Source: Calycina herbarum
Taxonomy: Eukaryota > Ascomycota > Leotiomycetes > Helotiales > Pezizellaceae
Direction of reading: 5' to 3'
DNA: 64,000 nucleotides
Assembly: GCA_001414485.1 (NCBI GenBank)
Contig: LLEY01000072.1
Coordinates: forward strand, 186,001-250,000
Both the position numbers and the translations under genes were made by a program. The notes below the pieces were generated by a model, which was not told where the DNA came from, made no database searches, and saw only the letters and a program-made list of their open reading frames with translations. Below, one piece after another: positions 24,953 to 35,805 of this stretch; position 1 is the stretch's first letter; each line of letters opens with the position of its first letter.

Positions 24953-25398
24953 ATGACACTTTTTCAGTACGTTACAGCAAATAATGATTTATTGATATCT
25001 ACCTAACATTTTGAGGCGCAATTTAGAATTTTCGATGATATAAAATGTCTTGAAATGGGTGTCTATCTATCTGACCCTTTCGGATTATCTAGGTACTGGT
25101 GTACTAACGCTTGGCGTGACATATAGCTTAAAAACAACTAAAGTAAAGTTAAAACATTGATATCTATTTTTATTTTTCTGCTATTAATTCAATAATTCAA
25201 TAAGGTGGTTGTTAAAGATACTCATAATCCTAGGGCGCTGATAATTTCATTGAGCTTAGCGTTGGTATGGATCTTGGGACGTGTGCTTGTTGAAAATTAC
25301 GTACAACGGTTCGAAAGTCGTATTCACAATCTGCACCAAATGACTTCCAATTACAGGCGGAGATTGTTGGATTAGTTTGGTCCAGGCCCGCGGCTGGA
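24953..25398. other. Intergenic: 3' flanks of the SDR relic and the NLR gene
   Basis: AT-rich. An open frame on the minus strand (to 25230) overlaps the NLR end in another frame and would be used only if the last NLR exon were read in a different phase. No independent gene is seen. Confidence 0.45.
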
Positions 25399-28300
25399 TC
25401 AAGTTTGAACGCCCAAATATAACTCAACATCACCTATCACGATCAGCATCAAACGCTTCTCAAGCCAAATGCTTGGAAACTTACAATCATCATTAGCATC
25501 AAACTTTTCGATCTTTCTCTGCAATCCCCCAGCTCTCTTAGCAACTTCAACCACTCTTCCTTCTTCGCTTATCCACCCACCCAAGTCTTCGTCACTGACG
25601 AACAAACCAATTGCAGGCGATGTGACATCTGGAAGGGGGTCTGAATGAGAACCTGTGTGTCGATAGACCGGCATCTCTTGAATATGTCGCTGTGCAATTC
25701 TATTCATAGAGCCAACCATCACAGTACCTGGTTGGTTTGGGCTGTTTATTGGTGGCGGATAATATTGCATCTCGCGAACGCGACACGAGTCTGGGAGATA
25801 TATGTTATTTTTTGGGAGCTTTGCAAGAGAGCTTTGTTCGTCTTTCGAAGTCTTGTCCTGGAATTTCGCCTTTGCCTTTGGTTGATTGGGCGTAAACAGG
25901 TTAATTTTTATTACCCGAAGACGATTTCGACTGAATGTTACAAACAGGTGTGTCGGTGTCCACGTCAACGTGAGAGGTATTCGAGTGGTAGGAATAGAGG
26001 CGAAGGTCCCCAAACGAACTTCGGCACTATGAATTAGATGTGGAGGACTGCGGGCTGTCTTGTGCTCTGACAATCTATGCGTAGTAACGAGCAGGGACAA
26101 TTTGCATGGAGCTTCAGGGACAGAAGCGGTCTTGCCTTTTCCAGCGGCACGCTTCTCCTTTCTATTTGCCTTTTGAAATGCTTTCCTATCTTCAGAAGAA
26201 AGACGGACTTCCGCTTCCAAAGCCGCAAAATGCAAATATTTGCCGTCAGGAGAGAAGCTTGGCTTAATAAATAAATGCCTAGCTGAGAAGAGATATCAGT
26301 GTGTGCACCGTTCATCTGAAAGGGGTATCAAAGCTACCTCGAGAAACCATGGGTTTGAAACCTCGAATAAAGTACGAGTTGGCGATAAAATCAATAAAGA
26401 GAACATCTCCTCCCGAGAGTGGCCAAACAACGAGTGGTTGAGTGGGATGAATGACTGGTGGTGAGCCGTTCAAGTTTACTGGTAATGGATGACGGTGGAA
26501 GAAAATCTGCTTTGGTGGGGATTGAGCGGTGTCAAACACTGTGATTATTCCACGCTCTGTGGATGACTTCCGGAATATATTCTTTGCGGCAGCAATGTCC
26601 ATTTCGGAATCGTCATCATCAGAGTCCTCAAAAGGAGCAAATTGTGCGGCAGTGTTTCTTCCGTAACGTGGTTCCTCTTCTGAGGTGGATGACGCATCTA
26701 GTTATCAATATTTGTTAGCCAGGTGATATGGTTTGGCTGGGTGGGTATAACCATACTGATTTCCTTATCACTACTGTCCGAGTTGGTATCGGAATTGGAG
26801 TCATCTGGGGAGTTTTCCGATGAAGATGTGGTCGGCTCAGATGCAGAACTGTCTTCCCTTTCGACTCGAAACCCCAACTTTTCGAGATCGGTGGACGCAT
26901 CTGTCCACTCCTCATCGCCTGAGTCGATTTCAATATCCTCAGATGAAGAAGAGTTTGCTGCAGATATGACACTCTCCGACTCCGAATTACTCTCACTTTG
27001 CTTATCACTGATATCCTTCTGGCTCTTGACCTCATCCGCTTTCTCGTTTTGGGCCGGAAGATCAATATCCCATTGGAAATCACTTTCTTCAGACTGAACC
27101 TCCGCTGCTTCATCAAGCTCAATATCCGTTGAAATAGTATCAGCGGATGGTATTTTTGGTTCCCTCTTTCTTGAGACAAGAACCACATACTTCCCTCGAG
27201 CGACGAAGTCTTCGAAATACCACGGGATTGACTCGGTTAAACTTTCCTTACCCAATGTTTCGACATAATCGCCCTTCGAGTTCTTGGCGAGAATTTGCGA
27301 TCCCAGCCGAAGATGTTCAAGGTCTGGACTGAACTTGACGGCCATGTGTTTTGATCCTTCGCCCACAATTTCATCGGAGTAAAGGCACCAATTATCGTGT
27401 TCTATCGACATACTCTGTTGATGACTTAGTTTTGGTGGGTTTCCCGGGATAAGCTGCCATGTTTCAACCCTAAACTCGATCGGCAATCGGCGAGGTGGTC
27501 TTCCTCAAGGGTCAGCAGTTTACTCCTAAGTTTCCACATTCCTCACAACTTACAACTTAGTCTGGAAATACACCATTGCAAAACTCCTTCCATCAGTGCT
27601 AAACCCATCGATGCTAAATCGTGCCTTCTTCTTACTGATTCTCTTTTGTGGTGCGGTATCATTGGCAAGCATGAAACTTTCATATCTCCCTTCTCTGCCA
27701 GACAGAAAGGAGTCGGGGCCCAACGCCTTCCACAGGCAACGATCTGTCTGTCCGCTGAAAGGATCAAAACGACAATGAGCACCACAAGTTGGCCGATGAA
27801 GAAACCATTTCCATTCCACGACGAAGTTACGATACTGTTCCCGGTAAACCCTCCCCACGTCCGTGTCAACAAACCATTCAGGGAATACCCGCTTCAACCA
27901 TCTCAAGCTTTGGCTATAGCTATTCACCGTATATGGAACGAATTGCGACTCGACAAACAGACTTTGGAGTTGGATCGTGGTTGTGAAGTTTGGTGACTTC
28001 AAGAATTTCTCCACCTCCGTCTGTCTCATTTCGGTTCCTTCGACGTCGTCAAGATGTTTGTCCCAATATTTTGCCGAGTAAGTGAGGAAATAATGGTTTG
28101 CGATGTTTTCGCCTGTTGCTGTCCCCCACTGCTCCTGGTCTTCGGAAAGCTCATGAAGAAGTCTCGAATATTTGCCTTGTTGGAGATAGGTGAGACACGC
28201 TTTAGCAATCACACTTTCGGTTATCAGAAACCCTTCTCCGTCATCCTTGCCTCTTGAATCGTTCAGAACACCGGGGTTCTTGATTAGGAAGTCCCTAACT

Positions 28301-30632
28301 GTAGAATGAAATAGGCGACAGAAGCTAAGTCCTGGGTTTTGGGCGTCCTTGTCTAGGACGATTAAAGGATGGAACAATCTTTGGACTAAGCCAATGAAAA
28401 TTGCGTCTTTCTCCTCCACTTCGGTTGAGATCATTAGCATTGCGTCAATGACCTCGTCCTCAGTCAGACGTCGCCTAGCAAATAACACTACGGAAAGAAG
28501 ATTTCTATCATGATTAGCAAAGGTAAGAGTCCGAGGTGAAATTTTGAGACTTACGCAGCATACTTCCGCTCCATATCCAATTTATACCCATCAAGGAGAA
28601 TACGTCGGTAGTATTCATTGATATCTTTGGGCAATCCAGTCATGATATACTTTTTCAATTGCCCGATGCTGGGAATAGACCTTTGAATATCCTTTATCAT
28701 GAGTGTTGCCCATAGAAAATGGCCATCGGCTCTTTCTTGTAGCTCTTTCAGTGCCCAGTTCTGGGTATATTCATCCAAAGGAAGATTACACAATCCTGGC
28801 AGAGCTTCGCATAGATATCCCTTGACTGCGATCTTGAGCTGAGACTGTATGTCTATTGATACACAATCGTAAAGTAAGTTCTGGAAAACTAGCCGATCTT
28901 GGGAAGAGAACCAGAGTCTAACATGTTTTGGAAAAGCCTTCGACAATCCCAAAACAAATATTAAGACGTCTTTCTGTCTTGTGGTCTCGGCCTCTTCATC
29001 CAACCCATCGATGAAGATATACACCTCGGGAAACTTTTGGATCAAAGAAAGGATGAGCCCCAGGACAAGTCCAGAATCGTCACTCGCCTCGGTGGTGTTG
29101 AGTCGTATATCATCGGGGATTGACTTATTTCTGCGCCAGTATTCATTCAAGAGCTGAGCTGCCAGGTTATATCTCAGTTGACGAACTGTTGTTTCTTGGT
29201 CAAAGTGAAAGAACTGAAAAGCGACAGCTGGTGAAGAAGGTAGTGCCTGAACATGAGCGATCGCATGAGAGCAGAGTGTTGATTTGCCGGATCCTGGGCG
29301 AGCATAGATTCGCAGAACTCTTTCTTGGGATTTGGGTTGCACCCAATCCGAGAAGAATTGTGCTTTTGGAAGCCAGTCGCAAGTATCTTTGTAGCGAACG
29401 CTATCAAGATTGTCTTGGTGTCTTTTCTTGTTGGGTCCGTTTCCGTTATCTTCTCTTCCTTTCGGCTGTAGCCATGAATTGATCTCCTGGTAAATCTTTT
29501 CTATTGGTACCACTGTTAGAAAGTGGTCGGATAAAAGGGCATTCGGGTGATTAAACCTTGTTGAGAAGTCTGTCTGAATTCCGCATTCTCTTTCCGCTCG
29601 ATTCTGCTCTCTTCTCGGTCGATCCTTGCTTCTATCCTTTCTCTTTCGGAATCCTCGCGTTCACCCCTTGCCTTTCTACCCTCGACTATTGGGGTGAGTT
29701 TGTCAATATTGTCAACTTCTGACGTCAAGTCATCGATGATTGTTTGTAATTTCTTGGTGCTAAATGAAGTTGTCGCGCGCAGCATTGATTTTCCAACTTT
29801 TGTGCTATTAGTATATGGTATTACTCAAGGTTTGGAATCATGAGGAAGCTGGGCACTCAATTCTCACAACCCGTTTAGATTAGAAGCCACGATTATCCAA
29901 GACAAATTAGAGAAAGGTGTCGAAAAGAAATGTCTGAAGATCTTAGACTTACTAATTCTATCGCATTCTTTATCAACTTGCGCCCAAAATTTGAACACTT
30001 GAATATATGTTCTACACAAATATTTCTGCATAAGCTCCGAGTCCCCCCAAAGGTCTTCGCATCCTTTCAGCACTTCCAGTTGGAATTGAAGTTCGTGAAG
30101 TTGACCTCTAATCTTTTCAAATAATTCGAAATAGCGACCCAGGCCCTAAAAAGTTGCTCAGTCTTGTTTAGAAGTCTTTCCGTGCAGCATATCATATTCC
30201 TACATTGATAATAACTTTCAAAGCACCCCAAATCAACGAAGAAGGTGTCGGATCTGCCTGACCTCGAAGATCTTAGCTAGACCACAATGACAGAAAGGGA
30301 CCAACTTACAACACGACTCAATCACCGTATAATAATCTTTCAATACATTTACCACTGGCCCCAGCACCCTTTTTGTCACGCGGAACGTTGTCTTTTGCGC
30401 ATGCTTCGCCTCGGCCAATCTGATGGCCTCATCGATTGCTTCTGGGCCTGCTTTCTCACTGACCATCACACTATTGCATGATAGCAGAAACTTGTGTTTG
30501 TGCGACTTTTTCTTCGACAATACTTCGTCTCTCCACTCATTGAATGCCTGCTGAAAAGGTGTGAGTTTTCTAAAAAAAAAAGGTTAGCGAAGCTTCAAGC
30601 CAAGATGTCTTTCTCCTCACTTACTCGCCCAT
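25399..30632 (-). CDS. NLR-like STAND protein: N-terminal STAND domain, NACHT, acidic linker, propeller-like C-terminus
   Basis: Ten exons: 30632-30625, 30569-30310, 30262-30204, 30145-29953, 29796-29557, 29500-28555, 28504-27554, 27499-26757, 26697-26338 and 26282-25399. Every phase matches, giving 1547 aa. Residues 1-250 are the N-terminal domain found on many fungal NACHT proteins (LTPFQQAFNEWRDEVLS; CQADPTPSSLIWGALK; LGRYFELFEKIRGQL; SELMQKYLCRTYIQVF; DUF7708-like). The NACHT domain has Walker A A320-R-P-G-S-G-K326-S-T and Walker B FIDGLDE (from about 416), and continues into helices with the WxxLMIKDI and LLSVVLFARRRLTEDEV signatures. A linker very rich in Ser/Asp/Glu follows. The C-terminal part has repeated FSxDG-type strands (FSTDGRSFAMVYF, FSPDLEHL, FSPDGKYLHF), suggesting a WD40-like propeller. 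Known fungal STAND proteins act in programmed cell death and non-self recognition; the ligand and effector here are unknown. It is divergent from an AAA+ ATPase 632 bp away. Confidence 0.87.
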
Positions 30633-31264
30633 TTTGGAAAGTGAGCGTTTCTTTGACACGTTGAAACAAATCTTTCCGGACTGCGGATTGTGATGCTTGG
30701 AACCTATGAGAGTGTTCGGTTTAGTGAGGGGCTCTGATCATGACCGGTAGTCTCGAATTAATTTTGCACAACTGCAAGAATTACACACAAGGATCCCGAG
30801 AGAAGATCCAGAGTCGACGTATTTCGAGCGTGGTTGAGGATGTAATGGTTGCGGGAACAGGGGTGCAGGAGCTCGTAACTGACCTCCACCAGCCTCCTAA
30901 TTTTCTGAACGGCGCTCTGAGAACCAAATAAATTGTAGCAAAAAGCTAGAAAAATAACTAGATTCTTCCTTTAAATCTCTGCTCTTTAGGATCAAGTGTA
31001 GGTAAACCAAATTTGAACTTTCGGTGAAAATCTCGATGACGAGAAATAATCACCCCACGAATCAGACCTGCCAGGGTACGAGATGAGATTAGGTTGCATT
31101 AGGTAGCTAGGTGGCGGTCAGCTTGAGCGGATGAGGTACCAATCAACCCCTGTCTACTTCGCCGCCTTGATAATCAACACCTTTCATTACATAAAGCAGT
31201 GGTATTCTCTACGAATACGATCTGATACACAAAGAAGACAAGCATAACAACTACCTCATCTAAA
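30633..31264. promoter_or_regulatory. Shared divergent promoter region of the NLR and AAA+ genes
   Basis: 632 bp separate the start codons of the minus-strand NLR and the plus-strand AAA+ ATPase, with no gene between them. The arrangement allows co-regulation. I see no defined transcription-factor site that I would name. Confidence 0.45.
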
Positions 31265-33536
31265 ATGAAGAGCGACCAGGACTCACCCCCAGGGTACCTA
31301 CCCAAGGAGGCAAATGATGAAAGGACGGAAGAACAAAAAACCCAGGCTAAAGAGACGAAAGACGAAGAGGATAAATCAAAGAAAGAAGAGAAAAGAATCG
31401 CTCGATACGATGAAGTGTAAGTTCCACATCCCCTCAGATCAGATCCGTTCAAGTATTCTGACTTAGACCTAATAGATTCAACTAGTAAGCCAAACAAGCA
31501 ATCCCTCTGTGCCGTGAAAACTTCATCTAAAAGTGATAACTGACCACCTTGATTCAACAGTCGAACATATGAATGGAAATTAGCCAAAAGCGCAAAACCC
31601 AAGAAGCCAAGCAACAAGAAGCCCATTTTGGTAGTGAGACGAGTATTCGATTATAAAAATAGACATACAGCTACCTATGTCGATATCAAAAGTCCCGGTT
31701 TGGCGGCCGCGTTGATTGAATGTAATGAAAATGTCGATGGTCTGGGTTTGAATAAGACACCTCCAAGTGTAGGTTACGCAATCCCCTCTCTTGAACTCGG
31801 GCACTAATATGGGGTTTAAGTCAAACGTAACCCTCTTCTACCACTCCCGACAACCCTTGATAAAAAAGCTTGAATTAGAAAAAAGCAAAGAACATCCCGA
31901 TGAGACCTTACTTCTCGACCTACAAACCGGTGTTGAATTCGCAGAGTTCGAGCATAAAGAAACCATCGCTAATATGTCGACACTTCTTGGAGCCGGGGAA
32001 TGCACTTGGGATCTTCTATGGGCCTTGTTTCCACCCAGTTCTTTGGTATACCATTTCCACAAATATACACAGGAACCCATGATTTTGCGTTTCCGAAGTA
32101 TGAAAAAGAGAGAAAGACCAGAGGATAATGTGATTCATTGGAGTATTACTTGCGATGTGATAGTTGATAATGGGGTACGGTTTGGATTGGGACAATACAC
32201 CGAGGCTATTGAGATTGATCCATATGCTGGTGCGAGGAAGATTAAGGATTTGATTATTGTTCCCCTGGAATTTGCGGACCAGGAAGATGAATTGAGAAAG
32301 ACTTTGAGGGAGAGAGGGAAGAAGTATACTGAGATTACTGGAGCGAAGTTTTATGAGGTCTCGGGATTGGCTGTGAGAGAAGAAATCAATCCCAACAAAG
32401 ACTGGCAGACGAAGCGATTTTCGTTTACTGTAAGTGGCCTAGATTACTTAAGAGCCAAAGCACTAACGTAAATTAGGCGTATGGACGAGCTATGATAGAC
32501 ACTGCAACATTCAAATCGCACAATCCCGACTGTCAATATACGCCAACCATTCATTCGGTTCTGGAACGCGACAAGTTGAAAGAAGAAGAATATCTTATTT
32601 GTCTCCCATACATTCAAGGTTTCAGCTTTGGAAACAAAAGATGGGGTATTTTCAAGATTACTTGAAGTATATATATGACTTTCACTAACTGTTCACAGGT
32701 GGTTTCGCCATCTCAAAACTCGAGCCGATCTTCTGGGGCAAAGAAGCCTTCAACTCGCTAGTCTTGGAACCAAAACGAAAAAAGCTGATACACAGTTTGA
32801 TCAAGCAGCACTCATCTTTAGACGACAAGTACGACGACCTAGTTTCCGGCAAAGGACGAGGGCTCATCATCCTTCTAAGCGGCAATCCCGGCTGCGGAAA
32901 GACTCTCACCGCAGAAGCAGTAGCAGAAGTAACCCAAAAACCCCTTTACATGGTATCCGCCGGAGAACTAGGCACAAAACCCGAAGACGTGGATAAATCA
33001 CTCACCCAAGCCTTAACACTAGCACACAAATGGGAAGCCGTAATGCTACTCGACGAAGCCGATGTTTTTCTTCAAGTCCGCGATACCGTCGATCTAGAAC
33101 GCAACGCTCTAGTCTCCATTTTCCTCCGCCAGCTGGAATACTATCAAGGTATTTTGATATTGACAACGAATAGAATTGGAGATTGTGATCCGGCATTTGA
33201 AAGTAGAATACATATTTCTTTGAATTATCCAGATCTGGGATTTGATGCTAGAAAGGCGATTTGGAAGACTTTTATTGGGAAGGCGCAGAAATATGAGGAG
33301 GATCCGGTTTTTGTTAGTGAGGGGGAGATTGATAGGTTGGCTGCTTTGAATTTGAATGGTAGACAGGTAAGAACTTTCCTGGGACTCGAACATTTCCATG
33401 TACTGACTTTTGCAAGATTAAAAACCTTGTTGGGAGTGCTAGGTCTCTTGCGTTGGAGAGTGAGGAGCACATGGATGTTTCACATATTACGACTGTTGTG
33501 GAAATCATGTCTGATTGGAAGAAACTTAGAAGCTAG
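31265..33536 (+). CDS. AAA+ ATPase with a DUF7025-like N-terminal domain
   Basis: Exons 31265-31416, 31561-31768, 31821-32429, 32477-32645, 32699-33366 and 33417-33536 (641 aa); donors are GTAAGT/GTAGGT/GTATTT/GTAAGA and all phases agree. The N-terminus is a Lys/Glu-rich leader. Residues about 120-320 match the domain that precedes AAA modules in many ascomycete proteins (VYHFHKYTQEPMILRF; IKDLIIVPLEFADQE; LRERGKKY). The AAA module has Walker A G441-N-P-G-C-G-K-T448, Walker B VMLLDEAD (Asp498, Glu499), sensor-1 ILILTTNRI and the DPAFESRIHISLNYP region with the SRH arginine. A C-terminal lid exon ends IMSDWKKLRS. Key ATPase residues are intact, so it should be an active remodelling ATPase. Targets are unknown. 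Divergent pairing with the NLR hints at a shared role, but that is inference. Confidence 0.88.
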
Positions 33537-33699
33537 AACTATACTGTGTGCGAGAGAATGAATATTAGAAAAGAGTAAGTCGGCTTAGCGTAGATAGTGC
33601 CTAGTAGCTCCCCAGAACCGGATTCATCTATCATAGTCATCGCAAAGTAAAAAAGACTCGCTTATTTCCCACTATAAATTTCAGCTGTCTTTAAGGCCT

Positions 33700-34058
33700 C
33701 CTTTTGAGTTTTAAACAAGTAGCTAGCCAGTCATCCAGCCGTAGACGATTAGCCAATGTATTGCGATAAGCAACAAAAGTACTGCCACCTCGTTTGGTCA
33801 GCCTTCCAGTCTTCCAGCCATCCAACCGTGACCAAACGACCAAACGAAATGCGACATGCAACAAAAGTCTATCCAAAATCTCAGTACCTGACATAGTGGA
33901 ACAATACCTCAACCTATCATTAGACACATGTCGGCTGAGCCAGCTTTCCAGCCGTAGACAAATAACCAAATGGAATGCGATATGCAACAAAACCACATCA
34001 CGGAACTCCGACAGTAAGATATCCTCACAACTAGTCATTTAACCGTAGACAATTCACC
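33700..34058. repeat. Degenerate minisatellite, left part
   Basis: Imperfect tandem units of about 80-130 bp. Each has a 'ccagccgtagac' block followed by a 'gcgatatgcaacaaaa' block. Copies of the second block start near 33762, 33848 and 33975. The array resumes on the other side of an inserted element at 34059-34651. Confidence 0.75.
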
Positions 34059-34651
34059 AACAGCGTAATCACAAAATACTCTACTACTCACAACTACTCG
34101 AGTAGTACTCAAGAGTAGTAGAGTAGAGTATGAGTAGCGGGTCGGTTTAGTAGAGTAGAGTAGTGACTTAAGACTACTCGAGTAGTCTTGAGTAGTCTTA
34201 GTAATATTTATATATTTGCATTTATAAGGCTTATAAGGCTTATAAAGCTTATTATTAGTAATATTAGTAGTTATATATAATAAAAAACTCTTTTTATCAT
34301 TATATAATTAATAGCTAAACTATTAAGACTATTATTAAAGAAGTTACATAGGCAGAGTAGAAAGAAGATCTCGCTTAAGCTCCGGAACGCCACTCTGAGG
34401 CCACACCGGCCCACCGACCCGATTCGGCCCGCACTACTCCACTACTCTTGAGTACTCTCCCCCCCTTAATTGTCTGTCATGTGCAAGGGTAGTTTGGCTG
34501 TGAAAATGTCTGTGCGTCTACAGACAATTAAGGGGGGGGGAGAATAGTACTCCAGAGTTTATGAGTAGAGTAGAGTAGTACTTAAAATTACTTGAGTAGA
34601 GTAGAGTAGAGGTCACTTCTCTACTCTACTCTACTCATTTAATACGCTGTT
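34059..34651. mobile_element. Non-autonomous element inserted in the minisatellite
   Basis: This 593 bp segment splits the minisatellite. Its ends carry the inverted 9-mer AACAGCGTA (34059-34067) / TACGCTGTT (34643-34651). Inside, both flanks are packed with GAGTA/TACTC repeats and ACTACTCGAGTAGT palindromes, with gggtcgg / ccgaccc motifs reminiscent of hAT-type subterminal repeats. An AT-rich core with no open frame follows, and a perfect hairpin sits at 34452-34550. No transposase is encoded. The boundaries are tentative and no clear target-site duplication was identified. Confidence 0.5.
34452..34550. repeat. MITE-like hairpin with near-perfect terminal inverted repeats
   Basis: The left arm (34452-34477) and right arm (34520-34550) both read, outside to inside, GTAC..., a C6-9 run, then TTAATTGTCTGT. 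They enclose a loop of about 42 bp and begin and end with the palindrome GTAC. The strand could fold into a long stem. It is a small foldback element or the remnant of one. Confidence 0.7.
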
Positions 34652-35262
34652 CACCAAAAAGATTGCGATATGCCACAAGAGGTTTCCAACAGTAAAGAGA
34701 CCTAGTGACCAGCACAGCAACATAACGCCCCATAGCCAGCTTTCCAGCCCTGTTTCGTTTCCACCCGTAGCCAACAAAACCAACAAAACCAACAAAAGTG
34801 CGACGTGCAACAAAGGTAATTCCTATGGAGAGCTAATCAGCCAGCGTCATCCAAAGGAGATGCGATATGCAATAAAACCTTATCTGGTCAAGTACATCTT
34901 CACAGTCAGTTATCCAGCCGTAGACCATTAACGAACAACAGCACGATATGCAACAAAACTAAAGCCCGTGGTGCATAGTACGCAGGCCCAGTACGGACAG
35001 AAACATCAGCAACTCCCGCCACCCTTTTCCCAACCGCAGCCAAATACGATATGCAACAAAAACAGTCCCATGTCGCATATGACCCCACAGCCAGTTATCC
35101 AGCCGTAGACCATTAACCAACGACATCGCGATATGCAACAGAACCATGTCTCGTGTCCGTACCCAGCACAATATAATAAAACCCAACATCCATCCATCCA
35201 TTCAACCATAGCCAAATACCCAAATAACCAAAGCAAAAACGCGATATGCAATAAAAAAACCT
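34652..35262. repeat. Degenerate minisatellite, right part
   Basis: This continues the 33.7 kb array. 'gcgatatgcaacaaaa'-like blocks start near 34663, 34801, 34860, 34942, 35046, 35129 and 35240, several preceded by 'atccagccgtagaccattaa'. Read on the minus strand the units encode recurring peptides such as LLHIA-x-LVNGLRLDNWL in changing frames, a by-product of the repeat rather than a gene. Confidence 0.75.
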
Positions 35263-35805
35263 AGGCCAAATGCACTTCAATCCCCCCCCCCTCTTCTCGA
35301 CCTCAAAAAATGCAACAACCCAGGAAACAATCAAAATAAAAAATGACTCACCTCTCTCCCTCAACTCTCTCAACACAACAACCACCATAAGAAAGACAAC
35401 CCAAGGAAATGAGATTATATGTAAATAAGTATGTATGTATATAAGCACGTACGTAATGTATCAGTAGATTCTCAATTCTACCTCTCTCCCCCCGCCCGCC
35501 CGACTAGTAAAATCCATGTGCTAACCCCTAAAAAAGCTCACCAGCATATACACTACACACATACCCATCAACCTCAACCGGTTTTCTTGTTATATGTGAC
35601 CCTTCGAGGAAAGAGAGAAAACGCCATCCCATGCTCACATCCCCAAACCCATACCCCCAAAGACGATTTGCTTTTTCGTCCTTTCAAAACTATTTATACA
35701 AGCTCAACCCGCCCAATAATTTTTTTTTGTGACGATCGCCACAACAGGCCCAAACGGAACAAACAAAAGAAATGGGGCGAACTGCAAATATAAAAGATAT
35801 TAGTG
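35263..35805. other. Intergenic: 3' flank of the PIN-like transporter gene
   Basis: Low-complexity C-rich and A-rich tracts. No gene seen. Confidence 0.45.

Noticed and set aside
25230..25433. Separate 67-codon open frame at the end of the NLR gene
   Set aside because: It overlaps the last NLR exon in another frame and has no independent start context; kept only as an alternative C-terminus.
33691..34038. Open frames on the minus strand with repeated LLHIA/RLDNWL peptides
   Set aside because: They follow the minisatellite unit and change frame between units, as expected from a repeat and not from a gene.
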